Assembly (NCBI RefSeq): GCF_932526225.1
Contig: NC_064038.1
Coordinates: forward strand, 8,555,070-8,619,069
Length of the DNA stretch: 64,000 nt
Reading direction: 5' to 3'
Source of the DNA: Nematostella vectensis
Lineage: Eukaryota; Cnidaria; Anthozoa; Actiniaria; Edwardsiidae
The position numbers were made by a program, and so were the translations under genes. Every line of letters begins with the position of its first letter. Position 1 is the stretch's first letter. The notes beneath the pieces were generated by a model, which did not search any database, had not been told where the DNA came from, and saw nothing but the letters and a program-made list of their open reading frames with translations. Positions 24,683 to 64,000 of this stretch are shown here, piece after piece.

Positions 24683-25528
24683 GGTGATAGAAGAACTCTA
24701 TAGCTTGGAGAAGTTATCTATATGCCGAGCCGGAAAGAAATAAAATAGAAGAGAAATACGAAATATCGGTACGCAACGGAAACACGTCGAACTAGTAGGA
24801 TGAGAGCCTACACAGATAAGACTGTGCCAGCGTAATCTACACGATGGTCATGTGACTTTGAAATTAAGGGAGGGGAGGGACAAAAACATGTATTTTGCCA
24901 CATAAAAAAGGAGGTGTTTCAATATAAAAAGGGGCGGAATAAAAACACACAAGTAATATGAATACAGACTTCCTTGTAATCGGCTATGTCAATGTGATAT
25001 TTTAAGTAACCAAAGTAAACTATTTTTGCTAAAGATATGCTGCACTCCTCCCTTCCAGACCATTTTTTTTTTCCACCACACTTTCGATACCCCGGGTGGT
25101 GTGCTCTTTATAGGGGTGGGGAAGACTGAAGTCTCTCCTACCATAAGGATACAAACGTATTGTTTTTGTTTCATCGTAAAGTAAAGGTTCAGTACGCAGC
25201 TCTTACAAGCTGCAATTTGATTGGGCAAATGGACACAAAGAACGAGAAGAATAGAGACAAAAAAACTCCTCCTTTGTAGAACAAAGATAATAGGAGACAA
25301 AGGAGATGCGTACTTACTCAAAGTAAATAGTTTTAGAATACAGCCCACCCTTCCCCCAGCGGAAATTCGGGACCTCTTTTCATTTAGTACCAGTGCCTCT
25401 CGTCCGGTAATGGCGTCCGTTCGGAGGCGGCAATTCTGACAGTTTGTGTATCGTTAACCAACGGCTTGTAACCACGGTATCAGGGTTGTGCCGCACCTGA
25501 AAATGATAAACTAGTATCACATCCTATA
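24683..25528. promoter_or_regulatory. Divergent intergenic region between endophilin and ARL15
   Basis: The two genes are head to head with 846 bp between start codons, so their promoters must share this region unless noncoding first exons intervene. A MITE-like element occupies 25191-25314. No TATA box was obvious. The promoter role is inferred from gene layout. Confidence 0.5.
25191..25314. mobile_element. Short inverted-repeat element (MITE-like), copy 2
   Basis: A diverged copy of the element at 16795-16932 with the same left end (AGTACGCAGCTCTTACAAGC) and a right end GATGCGTACT. The interior is shorter by about 14 bp, missing part of the segment after GGGCAAATG. It sits in the shared promoter region of endophilin and ARL15. 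Confidence 0.7.
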
Positions 25529-28500
25529 ATGTCCTCCAAGTGTGAATGCTGTGGCTTGTTATGTGCGGTTCTCCGAATCGGATGTTTCAGGGTGAGAATG
25601 TGTTTCTAGTCTCGAACCATAGTCGGACTTAGAAACTTGATCATCATAACTGCCAGTATTTTCCTCTATTAAGCTAATATTCTAGACAATCACAATTCTG
25701 ACCATAGTAATATTTATACATGTTAGTGCTCAATCAAAAAAGAAGAAGGTGATGATATCTATCCATTAAGCATAAACAAATCAATTTTAAGTACTCAAGC
25801 AAAAAGTAAACCCAGTTATTATTTTTGAGACAGTGTTCAGCTTTTTTCAGCAGAAAAACTTGAAGTATTATATTAATTATATATCCAGAATTTTATAAGG
25901 TGGCTCAATTTATGAAACAAAGTTTTCATCTAAAGGTCATACACCTACAGTATTTGCTTGAAAAGGTTTTTTTTCATTAATGAAAGTAAAAAAACCCTTT
26001 GAACCAAGTAGTTGCGTATAGTCTAAACTCTCTGTTTAGCTGGCTTAACAAGGGGACAATGCTTAGGAAATATGTCCCCATAACTGGTATATGGGGTATT
26101 TTCAAATGAAAAACATAGTTCTACGTGGTAGCTAACAGAAGAGAACTGAAAAAAAGTACACTAAATGGGTAGTGACCCCCCTTAAGGCAAAAGGCGCGTT
26201 TTTACTTAAAATCGCTTTGACAAAAAAACGAAGTCGGTTACCCCCATTTTTTATTTGCTCAAATAGTTAAATATATACGGAAAAATGATATACTGAAAAA
26301 AGAAAAAAAATTGGGTTGTAGAAGTTTTGTTATTTCTCTTAAAAGCCGTAAAAATACTTCAAAATGGCACTTTTTACCGTATGAATAGTGGCGAAAACAT
26401 TGTCTTTTAGTGCGATCTCTTAAAATGTGATTTGTTTTGAACATTAGCTACTACGGGTTATTTTTAGGAGATTGGATTTTGGCAGCTCGACAAACAGAAC
26501 ATAATTTTTTAAAGACTATAGGCACTCTTTTTGAAAACTACCTTGCGCGACCAGTAAAAACGCGTTATCTCTACGCCCCTCTGTTGTGAAAACGAGGTCA
26601 GTACCCCTATTTTTTTATTACATTTTTTGAAAGCCCTTAACTTCAATATTGTTTATGCCAAGCTTAAAAAAATTCTGGGTTGTAGAACTATTTCAAGGGA
26701 ATTACCTTAAGGTGCTAACATTCGTCCACATTCTGTGTCCTTTACAGTGTTGCCAAAAACTCAGGGGCAAAAAACCTGACGCTCCGAGACCAGAATACTC
26801 TGTCCTAATGATTGGACTTAGTGGAGCTGGTAAATCTGTTATGTTAGCTAAACTTGACTCTGAACCTACTGATGATATAAAGCCAACCCAAGGTATACCT
26901 TCTAACCTCCATCTTTGAAAAATCTTGTAAATCATTTTTTTAATTTTTTTTTTTGGGGGGGTCCTCTAATTTCCCTGTAGGGGAGCCGAGTTTTCTTTCA
27001 CCAATTTTAATGATTTCTCACTAAGCCCTTGCGGGTTGCTGGTGATTAAAAAAAGTGGATCTTTCTTTGTAAAAGGTGATTTTGTTGTGCTGTCAAACAG
27101 ACAGCTTATGGTGAAGAAACCTCCAGAGATATTCATGGGTTGGTCCAGGACCAATAGAACCAAAAGTATACATTATGGGAGGTGATTTTGTGGAATTTAG
27201 CACCCATTAAATCATTTGTTAAAGGTGGGAGTCGAGTGAGTGATCACTGGATGAGTGGCATACCAAAATATCATTTGGAAATTTTTACCAAAAAAAGTGA
27301 AAACTTAAATATTAACATTATATTTTGCCTCATTTTTAGGGTTTTCTGTGAAGCCTGTGCAGCTCCCAACTGCGATTCTAAATGTCAAGGAACTAGGGGG
27401 TATGTTTTAGAGACTCTCATAGCAAATACGCAAATAGTGATATGTTTTATAGAATTTAAAGAAAGTCAATCTTTGACCAGACAATTTTTTTCCTATTGGA
27501 ATACTAAAAGAAAAACTTTTCAAGTTATAAGTGTTTCCTATTAATAGCTGAAAAATTTGTTATAATACACATGCAGTATGGGCTTACCCATAGAAAATGT
27601 AACATTTTATTTTTGTCGAAGGTGGTGATAATGTAAGAAAATATTGGCAACACTACTTTGAGGGTGCACAAGGTGTGGTAAGTAATATATGGTGTAATAA
27701 TAAATACACCATCCCCAGTTTTTGAATATTGTATTTACCCAAGACCCTGTCAATCCTTCTCGGATAGCATAAATGCTGAAAAGTCTAGAAAAAGACTAAA
27801 ATTCTATATTTTTTCACTGTTTTTTGTATCTCCAGATATTTGTTGTGGATAGCACAAGTTCTGAGGAAGATCTAGAGCTTGCTGCTAGTGAGTTACAAAC
27901 TGCTCTATGTCACCCTGCACTCGACGGTCTACCTCTACTAGTACTAGCCAACCAGGAAGACAAAGATGGAGCTAGAGACACTGAAGAGGTGAGACGGTAG
28001 CCTCCCCCGCAGGCGTCTCTAAACGTTAGAAACTGAGACTGAATCTCTAAGACTATTGCGGGTTTCCTGTGGTTGACAAAGTCCTTTGTTAAGGGGGGGA
28101 GGAGACAATGTCAAAAGCTTGTGACCCGCTCGACGTATCACCACAGGAATCCCGATCCCCTGTGTATCTTTTCTGATCCTGAAGAGGACACCAGTGAGGC
28201 TTGATTGCAGTCTGCGATTTCAATCTATTGTAAATACTCTATTAGAATGTCCTTTGTTAGGATTTATAATTGAAAATACAACTATTTACTTGCAAGGAAA
28301 CTTCAAAATAACAATCTAGGAATGAAGTCTGTTACATTATTGACAATACTTGATTGAAAATATCGTGCTTTCTTGCTTGGATAAGCAGATGGAAACGATG
28401 CTTTGTATGACTTCGCATGGAGAGGGATAATAATAGCAGCATGCTGTCAAAACTTCATAATAGAAGCCTAGATATAAACCAATGCATTTCTTATTCCACA

Positions 28501-28671
28501 ACCTAACAGATCACCAGAATTCTCAGCCTGAATGTCACAGCAAGGGGGCGTTACAGGACAGTAGAGGCAACCTCCTGTGACAACATAAACAAAACAAGGG
28601 ATATCTTGACCAGCTTTGTAAGCCGCATTGCTGGCACAGATGGAGAGGCTGGCGATGATAATAGATTATAG
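25529..28671 (+). CDS. ARL15: ADP-ribosylation factor-like protein 15
   Basis: Six exons, 25529-25591, 26748-26892, 27340-27399, 27622-27677, 27836-27988 and 28510-28671, total 639 bp (212 residues; human ARL15 has 204). The N-terminus (MSSKCECCGLLCAVLRIGCF) lacks the ARF myristoylation glycine but is cysteine-rich, suiting palmitoylation. The P-loop is GLSGAGKS. Where most ARFs have WDxGGQ, this protein has NVKELGGGDNVRKYW, the ARL15 version that lacks the catalytic Gln. IFVVDSTSSEEDLE follows, then LANQEDKDGA in place of the NKxD motif. ARL15 is a Golgi and endosomal small GTPase-like protein linked in vertebrates to CNNM magnesium transporters, TGF-beta/SMAD signalling and adipocyte traits. 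No lesion is visible. Intron 1 (25592-26747) holds no other gene. Confidence 0.96.
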
Positions 28672-29158
28672 AGACAGTGATAGGAAGTGGCAGGTTTGAA
28701 CTTACTGACATAGATTACAGGTCCCCTCAGGACCTAGAGCATGATAGCACTGTGAAAATAAGGCACAAGAAAAAAAAAACAGGGTAAGGGGTGCAAGAAG
28801 AAAGCCTTCCATCACTTCTCTTCTCCTCCTCTCCTAGTGCCACGTTTCTACAGAGCACTTATCACCAAAGATGAATGCCAAGTGGCATTGGGTATAGATT
28901 TTTGTAAGAGAAAGAGCATAATATATATTGTACATTTTAATATACTGTGTATCCACATACAATAATTATGCAGTATTGTACATTGTCTTTCTTCTCAAGG
29001 GTTTAATAAACTGATAGCTCAGTTTGCCTCATTATTTTTTTTTCATTCTTCTGTGTTGCTTTGAGGCCTACTACAGATGGGATTTAGCCCTTGCGACTTC
29101 CAAATATCCTTTCTCTGTTGTCTTTCCTTTTGATTACAACTAAAATGGTGTAACACTA
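28672..29158. other. Convergent 3' ends of ARL15 and NAA35
   Basis: Only 487 bp separate the two stop codons, so the 3' UTRs probably overlap or nearly touch. An AATAAA for ARL15 lies at 29005-29010. An ORF on the minus strand at 29043-29243 overlaps the last NAA35 exon in a different frame and is not a gene. Confidence 0.6.
29005..29010 (+). terminator. Candidate ARL15 polyadenylation signal
   Basis: AATAAA lies 334 bp after the ARL15 stop, followed within about 40 bp by a T-rich tract. Assignment is by position only. Confidence 0.5.
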
Positions 29159-57665
<28,507 letters not shown>

Positions 57666-57669
57666 CTTG

Positions 57670-58729
57670 TTTGAAGCACGCGCGTAAAGAATGATGGTCT
57701 TGTGTATTACTTGCCCACAGGTAACCCAGAGCGACCTAATTGAGAAGTCACCTGCGCAGCCGTGTAAGCATCTACATAGTTACACCTTTGAATCTAACAT
57801 CCTCGGGAACACGGGGACAGGGGGATACCCAGGATTTGCTGAGAGGGGTGGGGTAAGTAGTAATAGGTATTATATGGGAAAAGGATAATGATGGACGATC
57901 CTTCAATAAAGAATAATCAACTTCTTGGGGACACAAGGGAAACAGCAGACTCACAATATACAACTTCAACCATTATTCAATCATTTCCTTTATTTTCGTA
58001 TTTTACACCTACATGAAAATATCAAATTTTAAAGTTATAAATTTTTAAAGCGCAACACGATTCCGATCCTATATCAACATCATCTTGGTTCCATTTTGCA
58101 TTGTTTTATTCTTATAGCGTGCAAGTTACCAGGCTCGTATCCAGGATTGTAAGCGGCAGGTTCGTTTGGCCATTTAGGGCTCCATTTTTTCTAAATTGTT
58201 ATGCATCTCGCCCAAACTCACAGTGATACTTAAAGCCGCATTGTCACCAGTTTACTTCCGGAAGTCCGACGGAAACCTCAACCGTTAGAAGAGAAAAGAA
58301 TGTATTAAAATCCGAGATATTAAACAGGCCATCCGCTCTAAATTATCAATCAAATCCTCAAAGAAACTTCCAATAAACATATTGCTTTCGATATTTTGAA
58401 ATATTTTTCGCGTTTTCCGTTAAAAATCTTCGGATATTGTTACGTAATCGACCGGAAGTAAACTGGTGAAAATGCGGCTTTAATTTTCTCCCATTGCAGC
58501 GGGCCCTTCAGTCGAGCGGGGGTGGGGAGGGTCTTACGATCCCATCTCCCCACCCTCCTCTCCCCTGACAACCTCATTGGTCACTAAAGTAGTAGTCACG
58601 CAATGCGCTTCTATCACGCAATACGCTAATAGCTATCCTTGAGGCAGGGTGTGTTGGGAGTTGCTTTAGATAAGAAAAGATATGTATTAAAACCATTTAG
58701 AAAATCCTATTTTTACGCATATAAATACT
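57670..58729. other. Spacer between NAA35 start and LIMS1 stop
   Basis: It holds the NAA35 promoter side (about 57670-57760), partial copies of the poly-G repeat family (about 57815-57930 and from 58130), and a TTAA-flanked MITE at 58234-58479. A TTTATT at about 57990 is a possible minus-strand polyadenylation signal for LIMS1. No gene is seen. Confidence 0.5.
58234..58479. mobile_element. piggyBac-type MITE with TTAA target duplication
   Basis: The terminal inverted repeats are AGCCGCATTGTCACCAGTTT (left) and AAACTGGTGAAAATGCGGCT (right), about 28 bp with few mismatches and extending through ACTTCCGG / CCGGAAGT. TTAA lies immediately outside each end (58230-58233, 58480-58483), the target duplication used by piggyBac transposases. 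It is 246 bp long and noncoding. Confidence 0.75.
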
Positions 58730-61700
58730 CTAAGTCGTGCTCTTCTTGGTTGGGGTCTTGGCCGGGCTTCCCTGCTCCGCGCGTTTGAGTCGTTTCTTCA
58801 ACTCCATTGGCATTTTCTCGTAGCACTTCTTGCAAAGGGGCTGCATGTCGAACTCATGAAACTTGCTCCTAAGGAGTAAATAGTGATAAGTTATTGGGAT
58901 TTATGATGAGTCATGAAGGAAATTGTCAGACTTTGCCTTATTATTTTTATTAACTTTGCATTATTTCATATAAAAATGGTAAAAAACACATAAAGAATAC
59001 ATAGTTTCTTATTCAATCGTGATACACCCTAAAGGAATTGCAGATCGTCAATGCAAATGGACGTGTGTTGTGGTGCGCGCGAGACACGGCGCGGTTATTT
59101 GTGCTCTAGCGTGGATAGTGCACAGGAAAGTGATACTCGCGTGGATGATGCGCAGGAAAGAAAAACTCGCATGGAGAGTGCGCAGGAAAGTGACACTCGC
59201 ATGGATAGTGCGCGGGAAAGGGACACTCGCGTGGAAAGTGTGCGGGAAAGTGACACTCGCGTGGATAGTTTTGCGGGAAAGGGACACTCGCGTGGATGGT
59301 GCACAGGAAAGAAAAACTCGCATGGAGAGTGCGCAGGAAAGTGACACTCGCATAGATAGTGCGCGGGAAAGGGACACTCGCGTGGAAAGTGTGCGGGAAA
59401 GTGACACTCGCGTGGATAGTTTTGCGGGAAAGTGATACTCGCGTGGATGGTGCGCAGGAAAGAAAAACTCGCATGGAGAGTGCACAGGAAAGTGACACTC
59501 GCGTGGATAGTGCACGGGAAAGGGACACTCGCGTGGATAGTGCGCGGAAAGGGACACTCGCGTGGATGGTGCACAGGGAAGAGACACTCGCGTGAATAGT
59601 GCACAGAAAAGAAAAACTCGCGTGGAGAGTGCAAGGGAAAGGGACATTCGTATGGATAGTACTTACTTGAGAGTCAGTGAGATATTACAGCCGATGCATG
59701 TGAAATGTTGGACGCACCAGCACTTGTTTAGCGCATTTACAACTGGAAACAGAGAAAAACATATCAACGTTTAATGGTGCAAAAAAGGTTACGTTCTATG
59801 CTTGTTATAACCTCTCTGCAGACAACTCATTTTTTTTTTTTCTTATTCATTTCGCAGTTATTTGTTGAAATAAACGTTACCTACCGCTGTTTAAAGTTTC
59901 ACTGGTGACACTGTAAAGAATGAGTTGCAAAGACTTCTTACTCACCATCTCCCGTGATTGCCTTGTTGCATTCAAAGCAGATGTCTCCGTACAGCTGAAT
60001 ATTGGGGGAACAAAAATGAAGTCAAACGCTTATTAACTATGGGATCTTACTAAAGAGGTCATTTGTTCAAAAATAAATTCTGTAATAAAATGGAAAAGAA
60101 CGACTTTTTCGTACGTTTCATTTTTTTACCATCCACTGCCGCAGGTAACACTACTTAGAAAATTTTAGGCTTGAATTCTCCTAGGTAAGCTTCTAGAGTA
60201 ATACATACCTCATTGTAATGGGTCTCGCAGTATGCCAATCCTTTGCGCTCGTAGTATCGGTGACCATAAAATGGCTTCTCACATTTTGCACAAACAAAAT
60301 GCTACAAAAAAGAAGCACACTATGATTTAAAGAATGTCAATCAGCCGATACTTTGCTAATGTTTACTCCGAAAATACAACAGTGTTAGTATGAAAGCTTT
60401 AAACAAAGCAAGATAAAAGCAAGTCCTGTGCTGGACTAAGAAAAAAAAAACTTCGATGATCGTGGAACGTTTTTTTTTTTTCAAGTGTAAGTTGTTTTTT
60501 AGTGACACAGTACCTCCACGTGCCAAGCCTTGCCTAAGGCATGCACCACTCGGTCCTCGACTGGGCGACTAGAAAGAGAATTATTTTTGTCAGAATAGAG
60601 CAAACAGACAAATAATCCAGAAGTGATTTTCACACCTTACTGGCAAGCTAAACGAAGATCCCTGGTCTATCCCAGTAAAAAAAAACCTGTATCTCTGAGA
60701 CACTTTTTTTCTCAAATCATACCACTAAGGACCCCTGTCCCTACCACATTAAAACACCCCTGTATCTCTGAGACATACTTTCCGCAACTTACCGGCAAGC
60801 TAATCTAAAGCTTACAGGCAAAAGATCCCTGTACCTTAAAGAAACTCTTTTTTTTTTACATCATGCCTGTAAGCTCCACTAAGCATCACTGTTCCTACCA
60901 CATTAAAACACCCTTGTATCTCTAAGACATACTTTCCACACCTTACCGGCAAGCTTATCTGAAGCCTAAAGGCAAAAAATCCCTGTACCTTAAAGAAACT
61001 CTTTTTTTACATCATGTCTGTAAGCTCCTATAAGCTTCACTGTTCCTACCACATTAAAACATCCCAGGTATCTTGAAGACCCTCATTTTCACATCTTACC
61101 GACACGCTCCACAGATGGGGGTTCCCAGGAGATCATGGCAGCGCAGACAGTAAAGCTCTGTGTCCTTCTTACGGCAAAAGTGGTCAAGCTCCTTGCTGGT
61201 AATCAGAGAACATTTTCACAAAACATGGTATATGGTATAGTACATTTCCACAAAACATGGTATATGGTATGGTACATTTTCACAAAACATGGTATATGGT
61301 ATGGTACATTTTCACAAAACATGGTATATTGTATATGGTATGGTACATTTTCACAAAACATGGTATATGGTATGGTACATTTCCACAAAACATGGTATAT
61401 GGTATATGGTATGGTACATTTCCACAAAACATGGTATATTTGTCTGCTCAAATGATACGTACTTGGAAAATACAGTGGTACATGAACATGAAGCCTTACG
61501 TACTTACTGACAGACTGAAGGCTACATATATTAGCAAAGAAGGAAGCTTCAAGTTTTGGTATCTCAGGCGCACACACCCCCATTGGCGGCCCAAATGTAT
61601 TAAGGATCTTCAAATGCTATGTGTTTTCCATACAATTCCTATGACTGCACACACCCCCCCCCCCCCCCCCCCCCCCAGCCTATACTGGGTACATGCCTGT

Positions 61701-63295
61701 ATCCTGAGTAAATCTTAGGACATTTCCTTGAAATTTTCTCCAATGTCCTAAGCTTGTTCTAGCTCATTTTAGAGAGAAAAAAATTAGTACACTTACCCAC
61801 AGCAGAAGCAGTTGTAGTGCCATGGGTGGACAGGATCCCCCATATACATGATATGTTCCCCTTCAGGGATGTACGTACTAAAAACAGAAACATTGAAGGC
61901 ATTGTACTTGAAGTACCAACAGCAGTATCTGTAGATCCTTTCAATAAATCAATTGTAATCAAAATGAACCAAAACATCAATTTTTAAACGCCCCCCCCCT
62001 CTATCTAACACCCCCTCCCTGCCAGCTTAAAAACAAACGACATAGGAATTTCAGTAATATAAATCAACTTTAATTAATCTGAGTTTGGCTTCTACTGGGT
62101 GAGACTTGCTTAAGGTCAAGAAATGCTTCCTACGCATGCTTTAATTTAACATGATCATGCCTGAGACTAAAATCCCACTACACTTGGGTGTGTTACATTT
62201 TTATAGTTTGTTAAGAACACCCCTCTCTAATAAATGCCTCCTATTTGTTGAACGCCCCCCTTCGGATCATCGAAATTTAATAAACCCCCTTGGCGTTTTT
62301 TAGGACATTTATGGTAAATTCCTTTATAGCTTTTTTCTGGCCTAACACCTTATTTGGTCAAACCTAGACAAAGGTAGACCAACTCTCAGCCCTCCCTATG
62401 ACATGTACAGTCCACTTACTGGCATTTTCTGCACACATATCTGCCAGTTTCTACATGGAAGATAAGAATTCGTAAGAATTTGTAAACATTCATAAGAAAT
62501 ACAAGTAAACAATTAAGACAAAATCACAAAGTACTGTAGAGACAGGAGGACAAATTATATTTAGGGACTTGAGGCATTAGACATGTCTGGACTTACTTTT
62601 TGTCTTCTCATCTGCATTGCACTTTTTGCACAAAGCTCTGTGATTAGAAAATACAAGTTTTGTGCTGTTGTTGCTTGCTTTATATAAGAGAGTCAGCCAC
62701 CATTTTGTCAGCATTTTTTTGGGGTTCATGTGATATTTCTTATTGAGTTTGGTAAGTAAGGTATAAAACGTCATTTTTAGATGTTTTTTTTCAAAATAAA
62801 AGCAGAAATTATTCAATTATTCAACAGTGAATGAAAACAATAAATAAGATTAGTAATAATAATAATAATGATCGTTTATTATCCACTTTGCAGTATGTAC
62901 ACTAAATTACAGTGGCGGACGGAAAACACTCTTATAACATTAATAGCATTATGCATATCGCACAGTGGCAAGATTGTTGAATCTATAGCTAAGTATAGCT
63001 CTTTAAAGCAACAGTGATCTCTGTTACCTTCCTGCATTCTTGACAAAACCAGTGTCAGCCAGACAGTCGTTACAGATCTCACAGCGGAAGCAGTCAGGAT
63101 GCCAGTTAGCTTGCATTGCTTTGATCACACGGCCAATCACAAACTTGCCTGGAAAAAAAATTAATGACAAATAAAAATTAGCAAAATTCGTAATTCAAAA
63201 ATAATCCTTGATCTGATGTGGAACCTACCACATTGCTTGCAGCAAGGAGCAAACAAAGTTTGGAAGTCGTGTTCACAAAAGCGACGCCCATCATA
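58730..63295 (-). CDS. LIMS1: PINCH / LIM and senescent cell antigen-like-containing domain protein, 5' partial
   Basis: Eleven minus-strand exons: 63229-63295, 63028-63148, 62597-62637, 62420-62450, 61797-61877, 61100-61195, 60514-60568, 60209-60301, 59946-59994, 59667-59742 and 58730-58868, 849 bp (282 residues plus stop). The first exon(s), coding the N-terminus and the first half of LIM1, lie beyond the right edge. It starts inside LIM1 ([16 protein letters not shown]). LIM2 has [20 protein letters not shown], then LIM3 ([13 protein letters not shown]), LIM4 ([33 protein letters not shown]) and LIM5 (ICFECNKAI). The tail is basic: [25 protein letters not shown] is a five-LIM adaptor that joins integrin-linked kinase and parvin at integrin adhesions. 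Zn-ligand Cys/His residues are intact throughout. LIMS1 versus LIMS2 is not distinguishable. Confidence 0.95.
59100..59661. repeat. 29-bp minisatellite starting next to a LIMS1 splice donor
   Basis: About 19 copies of a 29-bp unit (AGTGACACTCGCGTGGATAG then TGCGCGGGAA and variants) end six bases from the exon at 59667-59742. On the minus strand the intron begins GTAAGT and the repeats start immediately with ACTATCC. The donor itself is not included in the unit. Long Arg/Ser/Val-rich ORFs across it on both strands are artefacts. Confidence 0.9.
60628..61099 (-). repeat. Three diverged copies (about 155 bp apart) of a LIMS1 exon end and donor
   Basis: Exon 61100-61195 ends GCGTGTCG then donor GTAAGATGTGAAAATG, and the intron continues TGTTTTAATGTGGTAGGAAC. 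The same order recurs on the minus strand with donors at about 60946 (CTTGCCG, GTAAGGTGTGG), 60792 (CTTGCCG, GTAAGTTGCGG) and 60636 (CTTGCCA, GTAAGGTGTG). The copies share TTTTAATGTGGTAGG. They are degenerate but unmistakable from 60720 to 61080. Confidence 0.82.
61206..61441. repeat. 32-bp tandem repeat next to a LIMS1 splice acceptor
   Basis: About seven copies of a unit reading ACATTTTCACAAAACATGG then TATATGGTATGGT, with one or two TATATGG insertions. The array starts 11 bp upstream (in gene sense) of the acceptor of exon 61100-61195. The exon sequence is not contained in the unit. Confidence 0.9.
61545..61700 (-). repeat. Copy of the dispersed poly-G repeat
   Basis: On the minus strand: CATGTACCCAGTATAGGCTG, an uninterrupted tract of about 20 G, TGTGCAGTCATAGGAATTG, ATTTGAAGATCCTTAATAC and TGGGCCGCCAATGGGG. 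The order is the same as in the copies at 8205-8326 and 16032-16468. Confidence 0.7.
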
Positions 63296-64000
63296 CTGAA
63301 ACGCATCAATTATAAATAATTCATAAGGTCATTGGTCTTGGCAGGAGTGGATATGGGGAAGGCAGGGGTGGATCCAGACTGATTCAACTGATTCCAGTGA
63401 ATCACTCAAAATCCCAGAAAAACGTTCTTTTTTGTAGATTTGAATTTTAAAACGTTCAATAGAAATAAACATCCATCTGTTGTCTGTTATTTAAACACTA
63501 GAAGACCTGCTTCCTGGGTTATTTCGCTGTTATTTCCTTTAGCGCTTAGACAGCATTTCCGGTTCCCCCAGGGGAAATATTGCTCCTGATGGTGAGTGAT
63601 AAATCAAGTTTGGGGGAGGGGACCCATTTAGAAATTTTGCGTGTGTATAAAAATTATGCGCATGTGCTGGAACCACTCAAGCTCTTCACCGATTGGCTAC
63701 GTGGCTACGGCCCACGCGGAACTAATCAAGCTCTGTTTTGATTGGTTGCTATAACGTGTGAATCACTTTGGAATCAGTTGACAATAAAATCCCAATGCTA
63801 CCCATGAGAAAGTAGGCCTTTGCTTGCTTTAGCGTGTGATCTCTTGTACACATCTCTCGAACCGAAATCTTGAGTAGCGAAGCATGGCTTCATAATATGC
63901 AGACGTTTCTCATGGAGAGCCTGTCTGCCGAAAGGAGGAGTGTTATCCTTTTGATTATGGTGTAGAATTTGATCGAATTCAGATCCCGAGAAGTTGGAAT
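63296..64000. other. LIMS1 intron running off the right edge
   Basis: No exon matching the start of PINCH LIM1 was found here, so the first coding exon lies beyond the window. I see no other gene or repeat in this stretch. Confidence 0.5.

Noticed and set aside
59019..59647. Arg/Ser/Val-rich ORFs on both strands
   Set aside because: They come from the 29-bp minisatellite in a LIMS1 intron, open in several frames at once.

Overview
The window is eukaryotic nuclear DNA from an intron-rich animal. Every recognisable gene is split into many short exons with GT-AG (twice GC-AG) introns, and the proteins are animal housekeeping proteins with clear vertebrate orthologues. tRNA-derived SINEs, short inverted-repeat elements, a DIRS-type retrotransposon and long tandem arrays fill the rest. 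The intron density, AT-rich introns and repeat types would fit a cnidarian such as a sea anemone or coral, but that placement is a low-confidence inference.

Layout, left to right. 9-2894 (-): 5' part of a UBAP2/UBAP2L (lingerer) gene, continuing off the left edge. 6325-7772 (-): complete NDUFS4 (complex I subunit). 7.8-17.8 kb: gene-poor, with a 76-aa membrane ORF (9373-9603, -), a 119-aa predicted secreted protein (13529-13888, +), SINEs, hairpins and a nested poly-G repeat. 17784-24682 (-): complete endophilin-A (BAR plus SH3) with a 41-bp G-rich minisatellite in an intron. 25529-28671 (+): complete ARL15 GTPase, head to head with endophilin. 29159-57665 (-): complete 27-exon NAA35 (NatC auxiliary subunit), reconstructed to 750 codons; its introns hold about 12 kb of tandem arrays and an antisense, decayed DIRS-like element. 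58730-63295 (-): PINCH/LIMS1 LIM-only protein lacking its first exon(s), which lie off the right edge.

The genes do not form a pathway; they are ordinary neighbours in an animal genome. The most unusual signal is in the repeats. Five tandem arrays or duplications in NAA35 and one in PINCH each contain a copy of the adjacent exon-intron junction: a few to about 50 coding bases plus the splice donor (five cases) or the splice acceptor (one case). Unit length and sequence differ every time, so these look like independent events. Large NAA35 introns have therefore grown by tandem amplification of their own splice sites. The longest array (40.5-44.5 kb) keeps intact GT donors in its degenerate exon-proximal units but has lost them in its homogeneous expanded units.

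All exon models were made by eye from reading frame, splice consensus and recalled family sequence. Phases close exactly across every junction of the complete genes (NDUFS4, endophilin, ARL15, NAA35), which is strong internal support, but no alignment or transcript evidence was available.
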